Assembly (NCBI RefSeq): GCF_023544465.1
Contig: NZ_JALPVL010000008.1
Location: 434,001 to 498,000, forward strand
DNA: 64,000 nucleotides
Direction: 5' to 3'
From: Paractinoplanes maris
GTDB taxonomy: Bacteria; Actinomycetota; Actinomycetes; Mycobacteriales; Micromonosporaceae
The stretch's first letter is position 1, and each line of letters starts with the position of its first letter. This document shows positions 1 through 13,163 of the stretch, in pieces. The translations under genes and the position numbers were made by a program. The notes beneath the pieces were generated by a model. The model was not told the DNA's origin. It did no database searches and saw only the letters and a list, made by a program, of their open reading frames with translations.

Positions 1-656
1 GCTACTGGGCGCGGTCGCATCTCGGCTGGCGCACGATCGGCGAGGCCTCGCCCAACGACGGTCACCGCGCGGTCGCCGCCCTGCAGCGCTGCGGCGCGGT
101 CGGCGGCATCATCACGCAGAACGTCGACGGGCTGCACCAGGCGGCCGGGGCCGGCGACGTCGTCGAGCTGCACGGCAACCTGGCCCGCATCATCTGCCTG
201 GAGTGCGGCGAGCTGACCGCCCGCGAGCTTCTGGCCACCCGCCTCGACGAGGCCAACCCGGGGTTCGACGCGGCCGCGGTCGCCATCAACGCCGACGGTG
301 ACGCCGAGCTCGACGACACCGATCTCGACCAGTTCACCGTGGTCGACTGCCTGAGCTGTGGCGGCCTGCTGAAGCCGGATGTCGTCTACTTCGGCGAGAC
401 GGTGCCCCCGGAGCGGGTGTCGCGCAGCTTCGCGCTCGTCGGCACCGCCCGTACGCTGCTGGTTCTCGGCTCCTCCCTGACGGTGATGTCGGGCCGCCGC
501 TTCGTGTTGCGCGCGGTCAAGGACGGCATCCGGGTCGCCATCGTCAACCGCGGGGTCACTCGCGGCGAGCCGTACGCGGGGCTGCACATCGATGCCCCAT
601 TGGGCATTGTTCTGCCGCACCTGGCCGCCGAGTTGTCCGCACCGGTCCACATTTGA
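1..656 (+). CDS. Sir2-family NAD-dependent protein deacylase (5' truncated)
   Basis: Sirtuins remove acyl groups from lysine using NAD and act in the cytoplasm. The reading frame is open from base 3 and gives 217 visible residues; the N-terminal Rossmann half with the GAGxS motif lies left of the window. Visible hallmarks are the ITQNVDGLH substrate/NAD motif, the catalytic histidine in VELHG, two CxxC pairs (CLEC and CLSC) forming the zinc site, and the C-terminal GSSLTV and VNRG strands that bind NAD. The CGGLLKPDVVYFGE segment is typical of bacterial class II/III-like sirtuins. The gene ends 165 bases before a divergently regulated LacI gene, so the two are probably not one operon. The family call is firm; substrate and subclass cannot be judged from this fragment. 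Confidence 0.9.
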   Translation, partial: YWARSHLGWRTIGEASPNDGHRAVAALQRCGAVGGIITQNVDGLHQAAGAGDVVELHGNLARIICLECGELTARELLATRLDEANPGFDAAAVAINADGDAELDDTDLDQFTVVDCLSCGGLLKPDVVYFGETVPPERVSRSFALVGTARTLLVLGSSLTVMSGRRFVLRAVKDGIRVAIVNRGVTRGEPYAGLHIDAPLGIVLPHLAAELSAPVHI

Positions 657-722
657 CCGGCGCGAAACCGGGCCTGTGCCCCCGTGTTATCGCACTGAAA
701 CTTAAATAATTCAGGGGTCCCG

Positions 723-752
723 TTGACGTGACCGGCCTCACTGGCGTTAACT
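723..752 (+). promoter_or_regulatory. Putative promoter of the lacI-type gene
   Basis: TTGACG at 723-728 and TTAACT at 747-752 are separated by 18 bases, a fair match to the housekeeping actinobacterial pattern. The tandem operator-like sites at 755-780 start immediately downstream, so bound repressor would cover the transcription start. This is inference from spacing and sequence only. Confidence 0.4.
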
Positions 753-754
753 GC

Positions 755-780
755 CGAAACCGCTTCCGAAACCGGTTCCG
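755..780. promoter_or_regulatory. Tandem LacI-type operator candidates
   Basis: CGAAACCGCTTCCG (755-768) and CGAAACCGGTTCCG (767-780) are near-identical 14-mers in tandem with a 12-base period. The second is a near-perfect palindrome around CCGG, which is the usual centre of LacI-family operators; a third half-site (CGAAATCCGG) follows at 779-788. They lie 42 bases before the start of the LacI-family gene, which suggests autoregulation. No equally good copy was seen before the binding-protein gene at 1930, where only a GAAACC half-site (about 1900-1905) is present. Confidence 0.5.
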
Positions 781-821
781 AAATCCGGCCGCAATGAAGT
801 GGTGACACGTCAGGAGGACCA

Positions 822-1823
<1,002 letters not shown>

Positions 1824-1929
1824 CCACGAAAGCAGACCCGGGGCCGGCCCGCGATCAGGGCCGGTGCCGCGATGGCGCACGCCCTTACACCTCTCATTGA
1901 AACCCAGCACATCCGAGGAGATTTTCGCG

Positions 1930-3618
1930 ATGCAGAGAAGGAAACTGTTCGCGGTCGCCGTGGCGAGCGTGCTCGCCACGGGCGGTCTGGCCGCGTGCGG
2001 CGACTCGCCCAACGCCGACAATGCCAACAACGCGAACAAGTCGTCGGTCGACTTCCTCAAGATCGGCATGCCGAACGGGACGCAGACCGAGAACCACAAC
2101 CCCTTCGCCGGCACCTCCTCGGCGAACGCGCTGGGTTACAAGTGGATGATCTACGAGCCGCTGACCCAGTGGAACCCGGTCCGCCCGGCCGAGCCGGCCG
2201 TGCCGTGGCTGGCCAGCGGCGTCAAGTGGGCCGACGACTACAAGTCGGCCGAGGTCACCGTTCGTGACAACGCCACCTGGTCGGACGGTCAGAAGCTGAC
2301 CGCCGAGGATGTGGCGTACACGTTCGGCCTGCTCAAGGGCAACGAGGCGCTCAACCAGAACGCCATCCCGTTCGACCAGATCACGGTGGCCGGCAACGTC
2401 GTCAAGGTGACGTTCAAGACGCCGCAGTTCGTCAACCAGAACAAGATCATGGCGAGCACCCCGATCGTGCCCAAGCACGTCTGGGAGAAGATCGCCGACC
2501 CGGCGACCGACGTCAACAAGAACCCGATCGGCTCGGGCCCCTACACCCTGAAGTCCTTCACCCAGGCCGGCGTCACGCTGTCCGTGCGGCCCGAGGGCTA
2601 CTGGGGCACGGTTCCTCAGGTCAAGGAACTGCGGTACGTCTCCTACGCCGACAACAACGCCCAGGGCACCGCGCTGGCCAACGGCGACTCGGAGTGGTCG
2701 TTCGTCTTCCTGCCGAACCCCAAGGCGACGTTCATCGACAAGGACCCGGAGCACCACAAGGTCTGGGCGCCCGGCGTGCTCGGCATCCACGGCCTCTACA
2801 TCAACACCACGGTCAAGCCGTTCGACGACGTGAAGCTGCGCCAGGCCATGAACATGGTCATCAACCGCGCGGACATCTTCACCCAGGCCGAGGCCTCGTA
2901 CTTCCACCCGGAGATCAAGAGTGTGACCGGCCTGCCGCCGGGCGCCGGTGACGCGTTCATCGCTCCGGAGTACAAGGGCAAGGAGTTCTCGAACGACGTC
3001 GCGGGGGCCAAGGCCCTGCTGCAGAGCGCCGGTTACAAGCTGAACGGCAAGGTGCTCAGCGACCCGTCCGGCAAGCCGGTCAAGATCAAGCTCAGCGACC
3101 CGGCGCCGTGGTCGGACTACCAGACCTCGCTCGAGATCATCAAGAGCAACTTCGCCGAGATCGGCATCGCCGCGACCGTCGAGAAGCCCAACCAGGACGT
3201 CTGGGACAAGAACGTGCAGACGGGTGCCTTCGAGGCCTCGATGCGCTGGACGAACGGTGGCGCCACGCCGTACGACATCTACCAGACCGTCATGGACGGT
3301 GACCTGATCAAGCCGATCGGCACCGCCGCTCAGCAGGGCAACTTCGGCCGCTTCAAGAGCACCGAGGCGACCGCCGCGCTGACCGCCTACAAGAACGCCA
3401 CCAGCGACGAGGCCCGCACCACGGCGATGAACCAGATCCAGAAGGTCTTCGTCGAGCAGGCCCCGATGTTCCCGGTGGGTGCCGACAACGTCGGTGCTGC
3501 CTACAGCGACAAGAACTGGACCGGATGGCCGACGGACGCGGACCCGTACTCGGGTGCGCAGCCGACCCAGCCGTACGTGTCGCTGCTCATCGGCAAGCTC
3601 AAGCCCGCCAACTCCTGA
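1930..3618 (+). CDS. Family-5 extracellular solute-binding lipoprotein
   Basis: A 562-residue binding protein of the DppA/OppA fold (SBP_bac_5) that would capture substrate outside the membrane for the transporter encoded downstream. The N terminus is a lipoprotein signal: basic MQRRK, a hydrophobic stretch and the lipobox LAAC at about residues 20-23. Typical family-5 segments include WSDGQKLTAEDVAYTF and the repeated FDDVKLRQAMNMVINR-type motif. GAGGAG at 1915-1920 supports ATG 1930; the longer open frame upstream overlaps lacI and is not needed. Family 5 includes peptide carriers but also cellobiose and other oligosaccharide carriers. The flanking LacI regulator and GH1 enzyme favour a beta-linked oligosaccharide here. 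That substrate is inferred. Confidence 0.93.
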   Translation: MQRRKLFAVAVASVLATGGLAACGDSPNADNANNANKSSVDFLKIGMPNGTQTENHNPFAGTSSANALGYKWMIYEPLTQWNPVRPAEPAVPWLASGVKWADDYKSAEVTVRDNATWSDGQKLTAEDVAYTFGLLKGNEALNQNAIPFDQITVAGNVVKVTFKTPQFVNQNKIMASTPIVPKHVWEKIADPATDVNKNPIGSGPYTLKSFTQAGVTLSVRPEGYWGTVPQVKELRYVSYADNNAQGTALANGDSEWSFVFLPNPKATFIDKDPEHHKVWAPGVLGIHGLYINTTVKPFDDVKLRQAMNMVINRADIFTQAEASYFHPEIKSVTGLPPGAGDAFIAPEYKGKEFSNDVAGAKALLQSAGYKLNGKVLSDPSGKPVKIKLSDPAPWSDYQTSLEIIKSNFAEIGIAATVEKPNQDVWDKNVQTGAFEASMRWTNGGATPYDIYQTVMDGDLIKPIGTAAQQGNFGRFKSTEATAALTAYKNATSDEARTTAMNQIQKVFVEQAPMFPVGADNVGAAYSDKNWTGWPTDADPYSGAQPTQPYVSLLIGKLKPANS

Positions 3619-3626
3619 TCGTGGTC

Positions 3627-3660
3627 GCCGCTCCCGCCCGTGCCGCCGGGCGGGAGCGGC
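3627..3660. terminator. Intercistronic hairpin after the binding-protein gene
   Basis: A perfect 14-bp stem (3627-3640 with 3647-3660) closes a 6-base loop just after the binding-protein stop and 35 bases before the next start. There is no T tract. Such hairpins after binding-protein genes commonly stabilise the upstream message or partly terminate it, giving more binding protein than membrane subunits. That role is inferred. Confidence 0.6.
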
Positions 3661-3694
3661 ACCCGCAGGTCCACCCCCCACTGAAGGAACCGGC

Positions 3695-4770
<1,076 letters not shown>

Positions 4771-4774
<4 letters not shown>

Positions 4775-5751
4775 AGTACTTCCTCCAGCGCATCGCGTTC
4801 TACCTGTTCACCGCGTGGGCCGCGATCACCCTGAACTTCTTCATCCCGCGGCTGGTGCCCGGTGACCCGGTGCAGTCGCTGATCGCCAAGTTCCGCGGCC
4901 AGCTCAGCACCGAGGCGATCAACTCGCTCTACGTCCTGTTCGGTCTCGACGACGACAAGGGCCTGTGGACGCAGTACATCGACTACTGGAAGCAGTTGTT
5001 CCACGGCGACCTGGGCCTGTCCTTCACGTTCTTCCCGTCGCCGGTCTCCCAGATCATCGGGGACGCGCTGCCGTGGACGGTCATGCTGGTCGGCATCACC
5101 ACGGTGATCAGCTTCATCCTCGGCACCAGCCTGGGTGTGCTGGCCGGCTGGCGGCGCGGCTCGTGGACCGACGGCCTGCTGCCGGTCACCACGTTCTTCT
5201 CGTCGGTGCCGTACTTCTGGCTCGGCATCATCGCGATCTACCTGCTGACCGGCCCGGACAGCTTCTTCCCGTCGTCCGGCGGCTTCGACTCGGCGCTGGT
5301 GCCGGCCTTCGACCAGTACTTCATCCCCAGCGCCGTGCAGCACAGCCTGCTGCCCGCGCTGACCATCCTGATCTCCTCGGTCAGCGGCTGGATCCTCAGC
5401 ATGCGCAACATGATGGTCACCGTCGCGTCCGAGGACTACATCACCGTCGCGCACGCCAAGGGCCTCTCCGAGCGGCGGGTCGCGGTGAGCTACGCCGCCC
5501 GCAACGCGTTGCTGCCCAACATCTCCGGCTTCGCGTTGTCGCTCGGTTTCATCGTCGGCGGCACGCTGCTGGTCGAGATCGTCTTCTCGTACCCCGGCCT
5601 CGGGTTCATCCTGCTGCAGGCGCTGGGGGCCAAGGACTACCCGCTGATGCAGGGCATCTTCCTGGTCATCACGATCTCGGTGCTGGTCGCCAACCTGCTG
5701 GCCGACCTGGCCTATCTGCTCCTCGACCCGCGCACCCGCAAGGAGGGCTGA
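4771..5751 (+). CDS. ABC transporter permease (DppB/OppB type)
   Basis: A 326-residue inner-membrane permease with about six hydrophobic segments. The N terminus (MKYFLQRIAFYLFTAW) and IPRLVPGDPVQ are classical for the DppB subfamily. The cytoplasmic EAA loop is visible as TVAHAKGLSERRV followed by RNALLP. The GTG start at 4771 overlaps the stop of the preceding ATPase gene. It pairs with the DppC-type permease three bases downstream to form the channel. Confidence 0.92.
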
Positions 5752-5754
5752 GCG

Positions 5755-6830
5755 ATGACGATTCCGACCTCGAGCACCGCCCAGGTCATACCCGGCCAGG
5801 GGGCGATGGCCCAGCCCGAGAGCGCCAAGCCGGGCAAGGCCAAGCGGCACCGGTTCCTCTTCCTGCGCAACATCAAGGCGGCCACCGGCCTGGTCATCCT
5901 CTTTCTCTATCTGCTGTTCGCGGTCATCGGGCCCTGGATCACCCCGTACGACCCGGACGCGCGCAGCAACGACCTGCTGCAGCCGCCGTCGGCCGACCAC
6001 TGGTTCGGCACCACCCACCTCGGCCAGGACGTCTTCAGCCAGGTGCTCGACGGCACCCGCCCGGTTGTGTTCGTCGGCTTCCTGGCCGGCACCATCGCGA
6101 CCGTGTTGTCGGTGATCATCGGCATCACCGCCGGATACCTCGGCGGCAAGGCCGACGACACCCTGTCGGCCCTGTCCAACGTGTTCCTGGTGATCCCGGC
6201 CGTCCCCCTGATGATCATCATCACCTCGATCCTGGACAACGCCAGCAACCTGCTGATCGCGCTGATCATCGGCTTGACGTCGTGGTCGTGGAACGCCCGG
6301 GTGCTGCGGGCGCAGACCCTTTCGCTGCGCCGGCGCGACTACATCGAGGCGTCCCGGGCCACCGGCGAGAAGACCTGGCGGATCGTCGGCTTCGAGTTGC
6401 TGCCCAACCTGACCGCGGTGATCGCCTCCGGGTTCATCGGCACGGTCATCTTCGCGGTGCTCTCGCTGATCACCCTGGCCTTCATCGGCATCGTCTCGGC
6501 GGCCGGCTGGAACTGGGGCACGATCCTGTTCTGGGCGCAGGGCCAGCAGGCGCTCGCCCAGGGCGCGTGGTGGTGGTTCGTGCCGGCCGGTCTGGCCATC
6601 GCGTTCCTCGGCACCGCCCTCTCGCTGATCAACTTCGCCATCGACGAGTTCGTCAGCCCCCGCCTGCGCAGCGCCGGCAAGACCAAGCTCAAGACCGCCT
6701 CCGGCGGGACCGTACGGATGCGGATCGGCTTCACCCCGGTGCTGTCGAACTCGGCCGCGCCGCACACCCACGCCCGGGCGATCCCGATCAACACCGACGG
6801 CGCGACGCCGGTGGCTCGAGAGGTGGCGAA

Positions 6831-6834
<4 letters not shown>
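5755..6834 (+). CDS. ABC transporter permease (DppC/OppC type)
   Basis: A 359-residue permease, longer than usual for DppC because of a hydrophilic N-terminal stretch (residues 1-40) and a C-terminal tail after the last membrane segment. Landmarks are FGTTHLGQDVFSQVLDGTR, typical of DppC, and the EAA loop RRRDYIEASRATGEK. It starts three bases after the DppB-type gene and overlaps the next ATPase gene by four bases (ATGA at 6831-6834). Together with its partner it forms the membrane channel for the family-5 binding protein substrate. Confidence 0.92.
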
Positions 6835-7841
<1,007 letters not shown>

Positions 7842-7847
7842 CAACGG

Positions 7848-7875
7848 GGGCCGGTCCGCCGACGCGGACCGGCCC
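7848..7875. terminator. Hairpin between the importer genes and the glucosidase gene
   Basis: An 11-bp perfect GC-rich stem (7848-7858 with 7865-7875) closes a 6-base loop, with CAACTTCTTATAC following. It may be a partial terminator or a processing/stability element setting glucosidase expression apart from the transporter. Inference only. Confidence 0.5.
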
Positions 7876-7906
7876 TCAACTTCTTATACATCCCCACTGG
7901 AGTGCC

Positions 7907-9295
<1,389 letters not shown>

Positions 9296-9301
9296 AGCGT
9301 T

Positions 9302-9341
9302 GCGTCAGCGCCGGGCCCGGTCTCCCGGCCGGCGCTGACGC
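9302..9341. terminator. Bidirectional terminator hairpin between bgl and the ROK gene
   Basis: A perfect 13-bp stem (9302-9314 with 9329-9341) lies between the convergent glucosidase and ROK genes. It overlaps the last codons of the ROK gene. It can serve either strand; there is no T tract, as is usual in this genome. Confidence 0.6.
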
Positions 9342-10582
9342 GGCGTGAAGGTCAGGACCGGCTCGACCGGCTCGGCCAGACCACCCTCGGCCAGCAACTG
9401 CGCGATCGGCAGGGTGGCCGCGCCCATCGCCACCGCGTCGACGCCGAGCTCGCAGACGGTGATCGTCGTCTGCGCGTACGGCCGGCGCAGCGCGTGCCGG
9501 GCCGCGGCGGCCCGGATCTCGTCGAGGAATCGCGCGCCGAACACCGACCCGGTGGTGCCGCCGAGCACTATCCGCTCCGGGCTGAACAGGTTGATCAGAT
9601 CGGCCAGCCCCGCGCCCAGATAGCCGGCCGTCCGCTCGAAGACCTCGGCCGCCCCGGCCGGCAGCTCGGCCTCGCTCAGCACCCGGGGCAGAAGCTCTTT
9701 CCCGTACGGCACACCGAGTGCCGCCGCCAGCCGCCGCCCGATGCGGTCGGCCCCGATGTAGGCCTCCAGGCAACCCCGCGCCCCGCACCGGCACTCGTCG
9801 CCGTCGTAGATCAGCGTGGTGTGTCCCCACTCGCCGGCGTTGCTGTTCGCCCCGCGGTAGTAGCTGCGCCCGTCCATCACGACGGCCGCGCCCACCCCGA
9901 GACCGATCAGCACGACCACCGCGTGCCGGGCCCCGCGCCCCGCGCCGAACCACATCTCGGCCTGGCCGTGCGTCTTGGCCCCGTTCTCCACAAAGATCGG
10001 CACCTCGGTGCCGGCCCGCAGCATGTCGCCCAGCGCCACCGCGTCCCAGCCGGTCGACTGCGAGTCGACCACCCCGTCCTGCCCGACCACGCCGGGCACA
10101 CCGACCCCGAAGCCGAGCACGTCGGCCGGCGCCACCCCGGCCTCGTCAAGCACTGTGCGCAGGCCGCTCAGCAGCCGGCCGGCGACCTGCTCGGGACCGT
10201 CGTCGTGGTCCAGGGTCACCGCGGCCAGCCGCGACATCTCCAGGTCGTAGAGCTCGACCAGCACCCGGGTCTCACCCACGTCGGCGCCGACCACGTAGCG
10301 GTAGCCCGGCCGCACCCGCAGCAGCACCCGCGGGCGGCCGCCGTCCGACCCGACCAGGCCGGCCTCCTCGACCAGCCCCTCCTCGATCATCTCGCCGATC
10401 AGGTTGCTCACACTGGCCTGGCTCAGCGCGGTGCTCGCGGCCAGCTGCTGCCGGCTCTGCAACCCGCCGTGGAACAGGTCGGTGAGCAGGCTGGACCGGT
10501 TCGCCCGGCGCACATCACGCACCGTCGTACGCCTGGTCTCCAAGCCCGCACCCCCGCCGTCAGCCCCGCTCCGAACTGCCAT
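9305..10582 (-). CDS. ROK-family transcriptional regulator
   Basis: A 425-residue protein with an N-terminal winged helix-turn-helix (about residues 25-80, containing SRQQLAASTALSQASVSNLI) followed by a ROK kinase-like sugar-sensing domain. Visible ROK features are the phosphate-binding strand VVGADVGETR, the ANSNAGEWGHT segment, and the zinc motif CRCGARGCLEAY. These features match NagC/XylR-type repressors that sense a sugar. ATG 10582 is chosen because it keeps a 62-base gap to the divergent methyltransferase; later starts are possible. It lies convergent to the glucosidase and probably belongs functionally to the same carbohydrate locus. Confidence 0.9.
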   Translation of the reverse strand: MAVRSGADGGGAGLETRRTTVRDVRRANRSSLLTDLFHGGLQSRQQLAASTALSQASVSNLIGEMIEEGLVEEAGLVGSDGGRPRVLLRVRPGYRYVVGADVGETRVLVELYDLEMSRLAAVTLDHDDGPEQVAGRLLSGLRTVLDEAGVAPADVLGFGVGVPGVVGQDGVVDSQSTGWDAVALGDMLRAGTEVPIFVENGAKTHGQAEMWFGAGRGARHAVVVLIGLGVGAAVVMDGRSYYRGANSNAGEWGHTTLIYDGDECRCGARGCLEAYIGADRIGRRLAAALGVPYGKELLPRVLSEAELPAGAAEVFERTAGYLGAGLADLINLFSPERIVLGGTTGSVFGARFLDEIRAAAARHALRRPYAQTTITVCELGVDAVAMGAATLPIAQLLAEGGLAEPVEPVLTFTPRQRRPGDRARR

Positions 10583-10644
10583 CCAACCCCAGCCGGGCGA
10601 AAAAACGTAAGCCGGAAAGATCCGCGGCGTCATATCGTGCCCGG

Positions 10645-11469
10645 ATGACCGACTACCGTGACGTGAACCGTGCAGCCTGGGACGACCGCGCGGCGGCACA
10701 CGCGGCCTCGCCCGACTACAAATTCCAGCGCTTCACCGACCCCGATCATCTGAGCCCGGTGGTCCGGTTCGACCAGCCGCTGCTCGGTGACATCTCCGGC
10801 CTGCGCGGTGTGCACCTGCAGTGCCACATCGGCACCGACACGGTGTCGCTGGCCCGCCTCGGCGCCACGATGACCGGGCTCGACTTCTCCCCGAAATCGC
10901 TCGACGAGGCCCGCCGCCTGGCCGAGCTGGCCGGCCAGGACGTGCGCTTCGTGCAGTCCGATGTCTACGACGCGGTGAGCGCCGTGGGTGACGGCTACGA
11001 CGTGGTCTACACCGGTATCGGGGCCCTGTGCTGGCTACCCGACATCCGGCGCTGGGCACGGACCGTGGCGGCGTTGCTGCGGCCGGGTGGGCGGCTGTTC
11101 ATCCGCGAGGGACACCCGGTGCTGTGGGCGCTGGACTACGACCGCACCGACGGTCTGCTGGTGCTCCAGGAGCCCTATTTCGAGACCGAGAAGCCGCAGA
11201 TCTACGAGGATGAGGGCAGTTACGCCACCACCGACGTCGCCTTCACCCACAACACGACCCACGAGTGGAACCACGGCCTGGGCGAGATCGTGACCGCGGT
11301 GCTGGAGGCCGGGATGACGCTCACCGGTCTGGTCGAGCACACCACTGTGCCGTGGGAGGCACTGCGGGGCGGGCAGATGACCGAGGTGCAGGAGAACGAG
11401 TGGCAGCTCGCCGACCGGCCGGTGCGGCTCCCGCACACCTATACGTTGCAGGCGGCGAAGCCGTCCTAG
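10645..11469 (+). CDS. Class I SAM-dependent methyltransferase
   Basis: A 274-residue protein with a Rossmann methyltransferase core. Motif I is degenerate but recognisable in GVHLQCHIGTDTVSLARLGA, followed by TGLDFSPKSLDEAR and the VVYTGIGALCWLPD strand. A C-terminal substrate region follows. The family comprises small-molecule and unknown-substrate methyltransferases of Methyltransf_25/11 type. It begins 62 bases from the divergent ROK regulator, and nothing nearby indicates the substrate. Confidence 0.85.
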   Translation: MTDYRDVNRAAWDDRAAAHAASPDYKFQRFTDPDHLSPVVRFDQPLLGDISGLRGVHLQCHIGTDTVSLARLGATMTGLDFSPKSLDEARRLAELAGQDVRFVQSDVYDAVSAVGDGYDVVYTGIGALCWLPDIRRWARTVAALLRPGGRLFIREGHPVLWALDYDRTDGLLVLQEPYFETEKPQIYEDEGSYATTDVAFTHNTTHEWNHGLGEIVTAVLEAGMTLTGLVEHTTVPWEALRGGQMTEVQENEWQLADRPVRLPHTYTLQAAKPS

Positions 11470-11549
11470 GACCACCGGCCCGGCATCCCGTTTAGAGCTT
11501 GAACGGTTCGGGGTATCGGTGGGCATCCCCACGGCATAGGAGACCCCCA

Positions 11550-11765
11550 ATGCGCGCAGGTTCTATCGGCGGGCTGCTTTTGATCATTTGGCTCGTGCTG
11601 GGCGGCGTGGCCGCCTACGAACGAGGTTATTTCTCCGACACCAGTGACACCAGTTGTGCCGAGTTCGGCACGATCGCCGTCACGACGATCGCCGGCCCGC
11701 TCAACTGGGCGGGCGTCAACCCCAAGATCACGTGCGACCTGGACGTTCCGCCACCCAGTAAGTAG
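11550..11765 (+). CDS. Small membrane protein of unknown function
   Basis: A 71-residue protein with one N-terminal hydrophobic helix (residues 6-23), then a short exported-looking region with two cysteines (SCAEFG and ITCDLDV) that could form a disulfide outside the membrane. ATAGGAG at 11537-11543 supports ATG 11550. The gene is followed at once by a strong hairpin terminator, so it is a monocistronic unit. I do not recognise a named family; composition and codon use look like a real gene. Confidence 0.7.
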   Translation: MRAGSIGGLLLIIWLVLGGVAAYERGYFSDTSDTSCAEFGTIAVTTIAGPLNWAGVNPKITCDLDVPPPSK

Positions 11766-11773
11766 CTTGCGAC

Positions 11774-11803
11774 GAGCGCCGCCGGCCCACCCCGGCGGCG
11801 CTC
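11774..11803. terminator. Hairpin terminator
   Basis: A perfect 12-bp stem (11774-11785 with 11792-11803) with a 6-base loop begins nine bases after the stop of the small membrane-protein gene. CACTCGTC follows rather than a T run. Confidence 0.7.
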
Positions 11804-11855
11804 ACTCGTCCGAGGGATTCGTCACGAAATTGCCGTAACTCGGATGAGCCCTGCG

Positions 11856-11872
11856 CGTTTCGGGCCGAAACG
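11856..11872. promoter_or_regulatory. Perfect 17-base palindrome at a gene start
   Basis: CGTTTCGGGCCGAAACG has 8-base arms around a single central G and ends nine bases before the GTG start of the next gene. It occupies the place of the ribosome-binding site or leader, so it looks like an operator. The cognate regulator is unknown. Confidence 0.45.
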
Positions 11873-11880
11873 GTAAGTTG

Positions 11881-12228
11881 GTGGGTGTGACGGCCGTGGC
11901 GCGTGTGCTTCCCCGAGACTGGGATGGGCACCGCTTGCTGCGCTTTCTCACCGGGCTGGCCATGCTCGCCCTGGCCTTCGCCGCCCAGTGGGCGCCCGGT
12001 CAGCTCGCGACCGCGGTTCCCGCGCCGCCCGCTGCCGTCGCCGAGGTGCAGGCAGTCCCCGAGGTGCAGACCCCCGGGCCGGTCGAGACCGCCGTGCGGG
12101 CCGCGGTTCCGCTGAGCACGCCGATCGCGCCCCTCCCGATGGCCCCGTTGCTCGTGGGCGCCGCAGTTGTTGTTCTCGCCGGCGTCTCGTTGCGCTCCCA
12201 CGCCGTCCGCGGCCCGCCCCTCAGCTGA
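11881..12228 (+). CDS. Small membrane protein with two hydrophobic segments, unknown function
   Basis: About 115 residues. A hydrophobic helix near residues 20-40 (FLTGLAMLALAFAAQW), a proline/alanine/valine-rich linker, and a second helix near 88-106 (PLLVGAAVVVLAGVSL). Start codons TTG 11878, GTG 11881 and GTG 11887 are all in frame and none has a clear ribosome-binding site; a palindrome sits just upstream. No family is recognised. The next gene starts about 100 bases downstream on the same strand. Confidence 0.55.
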   Translation: MGVTAVARVLPRDWDGHRLLRFLTGLAMLALAFAAQWAPGQLATAVPAPPAAVAEVQAVPEVQTPGPVETAVRAAVPLSTPIAPLPMAPLLVGAAVVVLAGVSLRSHAVRGPPLS

Positions 12229-12330
12229 CCGCCAAGCCCAGCATCGGCGGGGCCGACCCCGCCCGCGGCCGTCCGGCCGCTCTCGCCAAGCGTCGTCATC
12301 GGGTAGACCGTGTCCGCATGTGAGGTTGCC

Positions 12331-13059
12331 ATGGAATCCGCCGTGCAAAGCTTCTTCGTCTCCCTGCCGCAGGCCGCCGCGTTGTGGCTTCTCCTCCTGC
12401 TCGCCATCGCCGTGGCCGCCACCGTGGCCGCCATCCCCACCCGGGCGCCGGCCCCGCCGCTGACCGGCCCGCAGGCCGACGCGCTGCGCTTCGCCGGCGA
12501 GGTCGCCGTCGCAGCCGAGCGGGCCGCCGCCACCGCCGCCCGCCGCCGCGCCGAGTGGGCCACCGCCCAGGACCGGGTGGACGCCGCCTGGCTGGCCTTC
12601 GACGACGCCGACCGGCTGGCCCGCGAGGGTGTCCGGGCCGCCGCGTACCCGTTGATGAGCCGCCGCCGCAAGCCCGGCGACAACGTCGATCGGCAGCGCT
12701 ACCTGCACCACGCGGCCACCGCCGCCTGCCGCCGGCGCGAGATCTCGATCGCCCAGCTCAACGACGTGCTCGCCCATCGGGGCTGGAACCCGCGCCTGCA
12801 CCCGGTGGTGCAGGAGGGGCATCTGCGCGCCGCCGTCCGGGCCCACCGCCTGTCGCAGTACGAGGACGCCCAGAAGCAGGAGCAGGCCGCCTGGCATGAA
12901 TCCGAGCTGGCCGCCGACGCACTGCGCAGCCTGCGGGCCGAGGCGGCCGCGGCACTCGTGCGGGCCGGTGTCGCCGGGCGGCTCGTCGCCGACGACCAGT
13001 GGTTCGCCGATCAGTGGACCACCACCGAGATTCCGGCCATGGCCAAAGCCGTCGCCTGA
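12331..13059 (+). CDS. Membrane-anchored coiled-coil-like protein, unknown function
   Basis: A 242-residue protein with one hydrophobic helix at about residues 12-36, then a long alanine- and arginine-rich helical region to the end. It contains AEWATAQDRVDAAWLAFDDADR-like heptads (only part quoted) and a central basic segment MSRRRKPGD. It is probably anchored in the membrane with a cytoplasmic helical domain. ATG 12331 follows GAGG; a GTG at 12310 is an alternative start. Homologues of this kind are known as hypothetical proteins in related genera; no function can be assigned. Confidence 0.65.
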   Translation: MESAVQSFFVSLPQAAALWLLLLLAIAVAATVAAIPTRAPAPPLTGPQADALRFAGEVAVAAERAAATAARRRAEWATAQDRVDAAWLAFDDADRLAREGVRAAAYPLMSRRRKPGDNVDRQRYLHHAATAACRRREISIAQLNDVLAHRGWNPRLHPVVQEGHLRAAVRAHRLSQYEDAQKQEQAAWHESELAADALRSLRAEAAAALVRAGVAGRLVADDQWFADQWTTTEIPAMAKAVA

Positions 13060-13163
13060 CCGTCGCCTGTGGAGGGCGGACCGTTCACCCGCGCCTGCCA
13101 GGTTGTCCGGGTACCGTAACCGGGCAGGAGACCGCCGAGACCAGGGGAGCAGGGGACCAGAGC

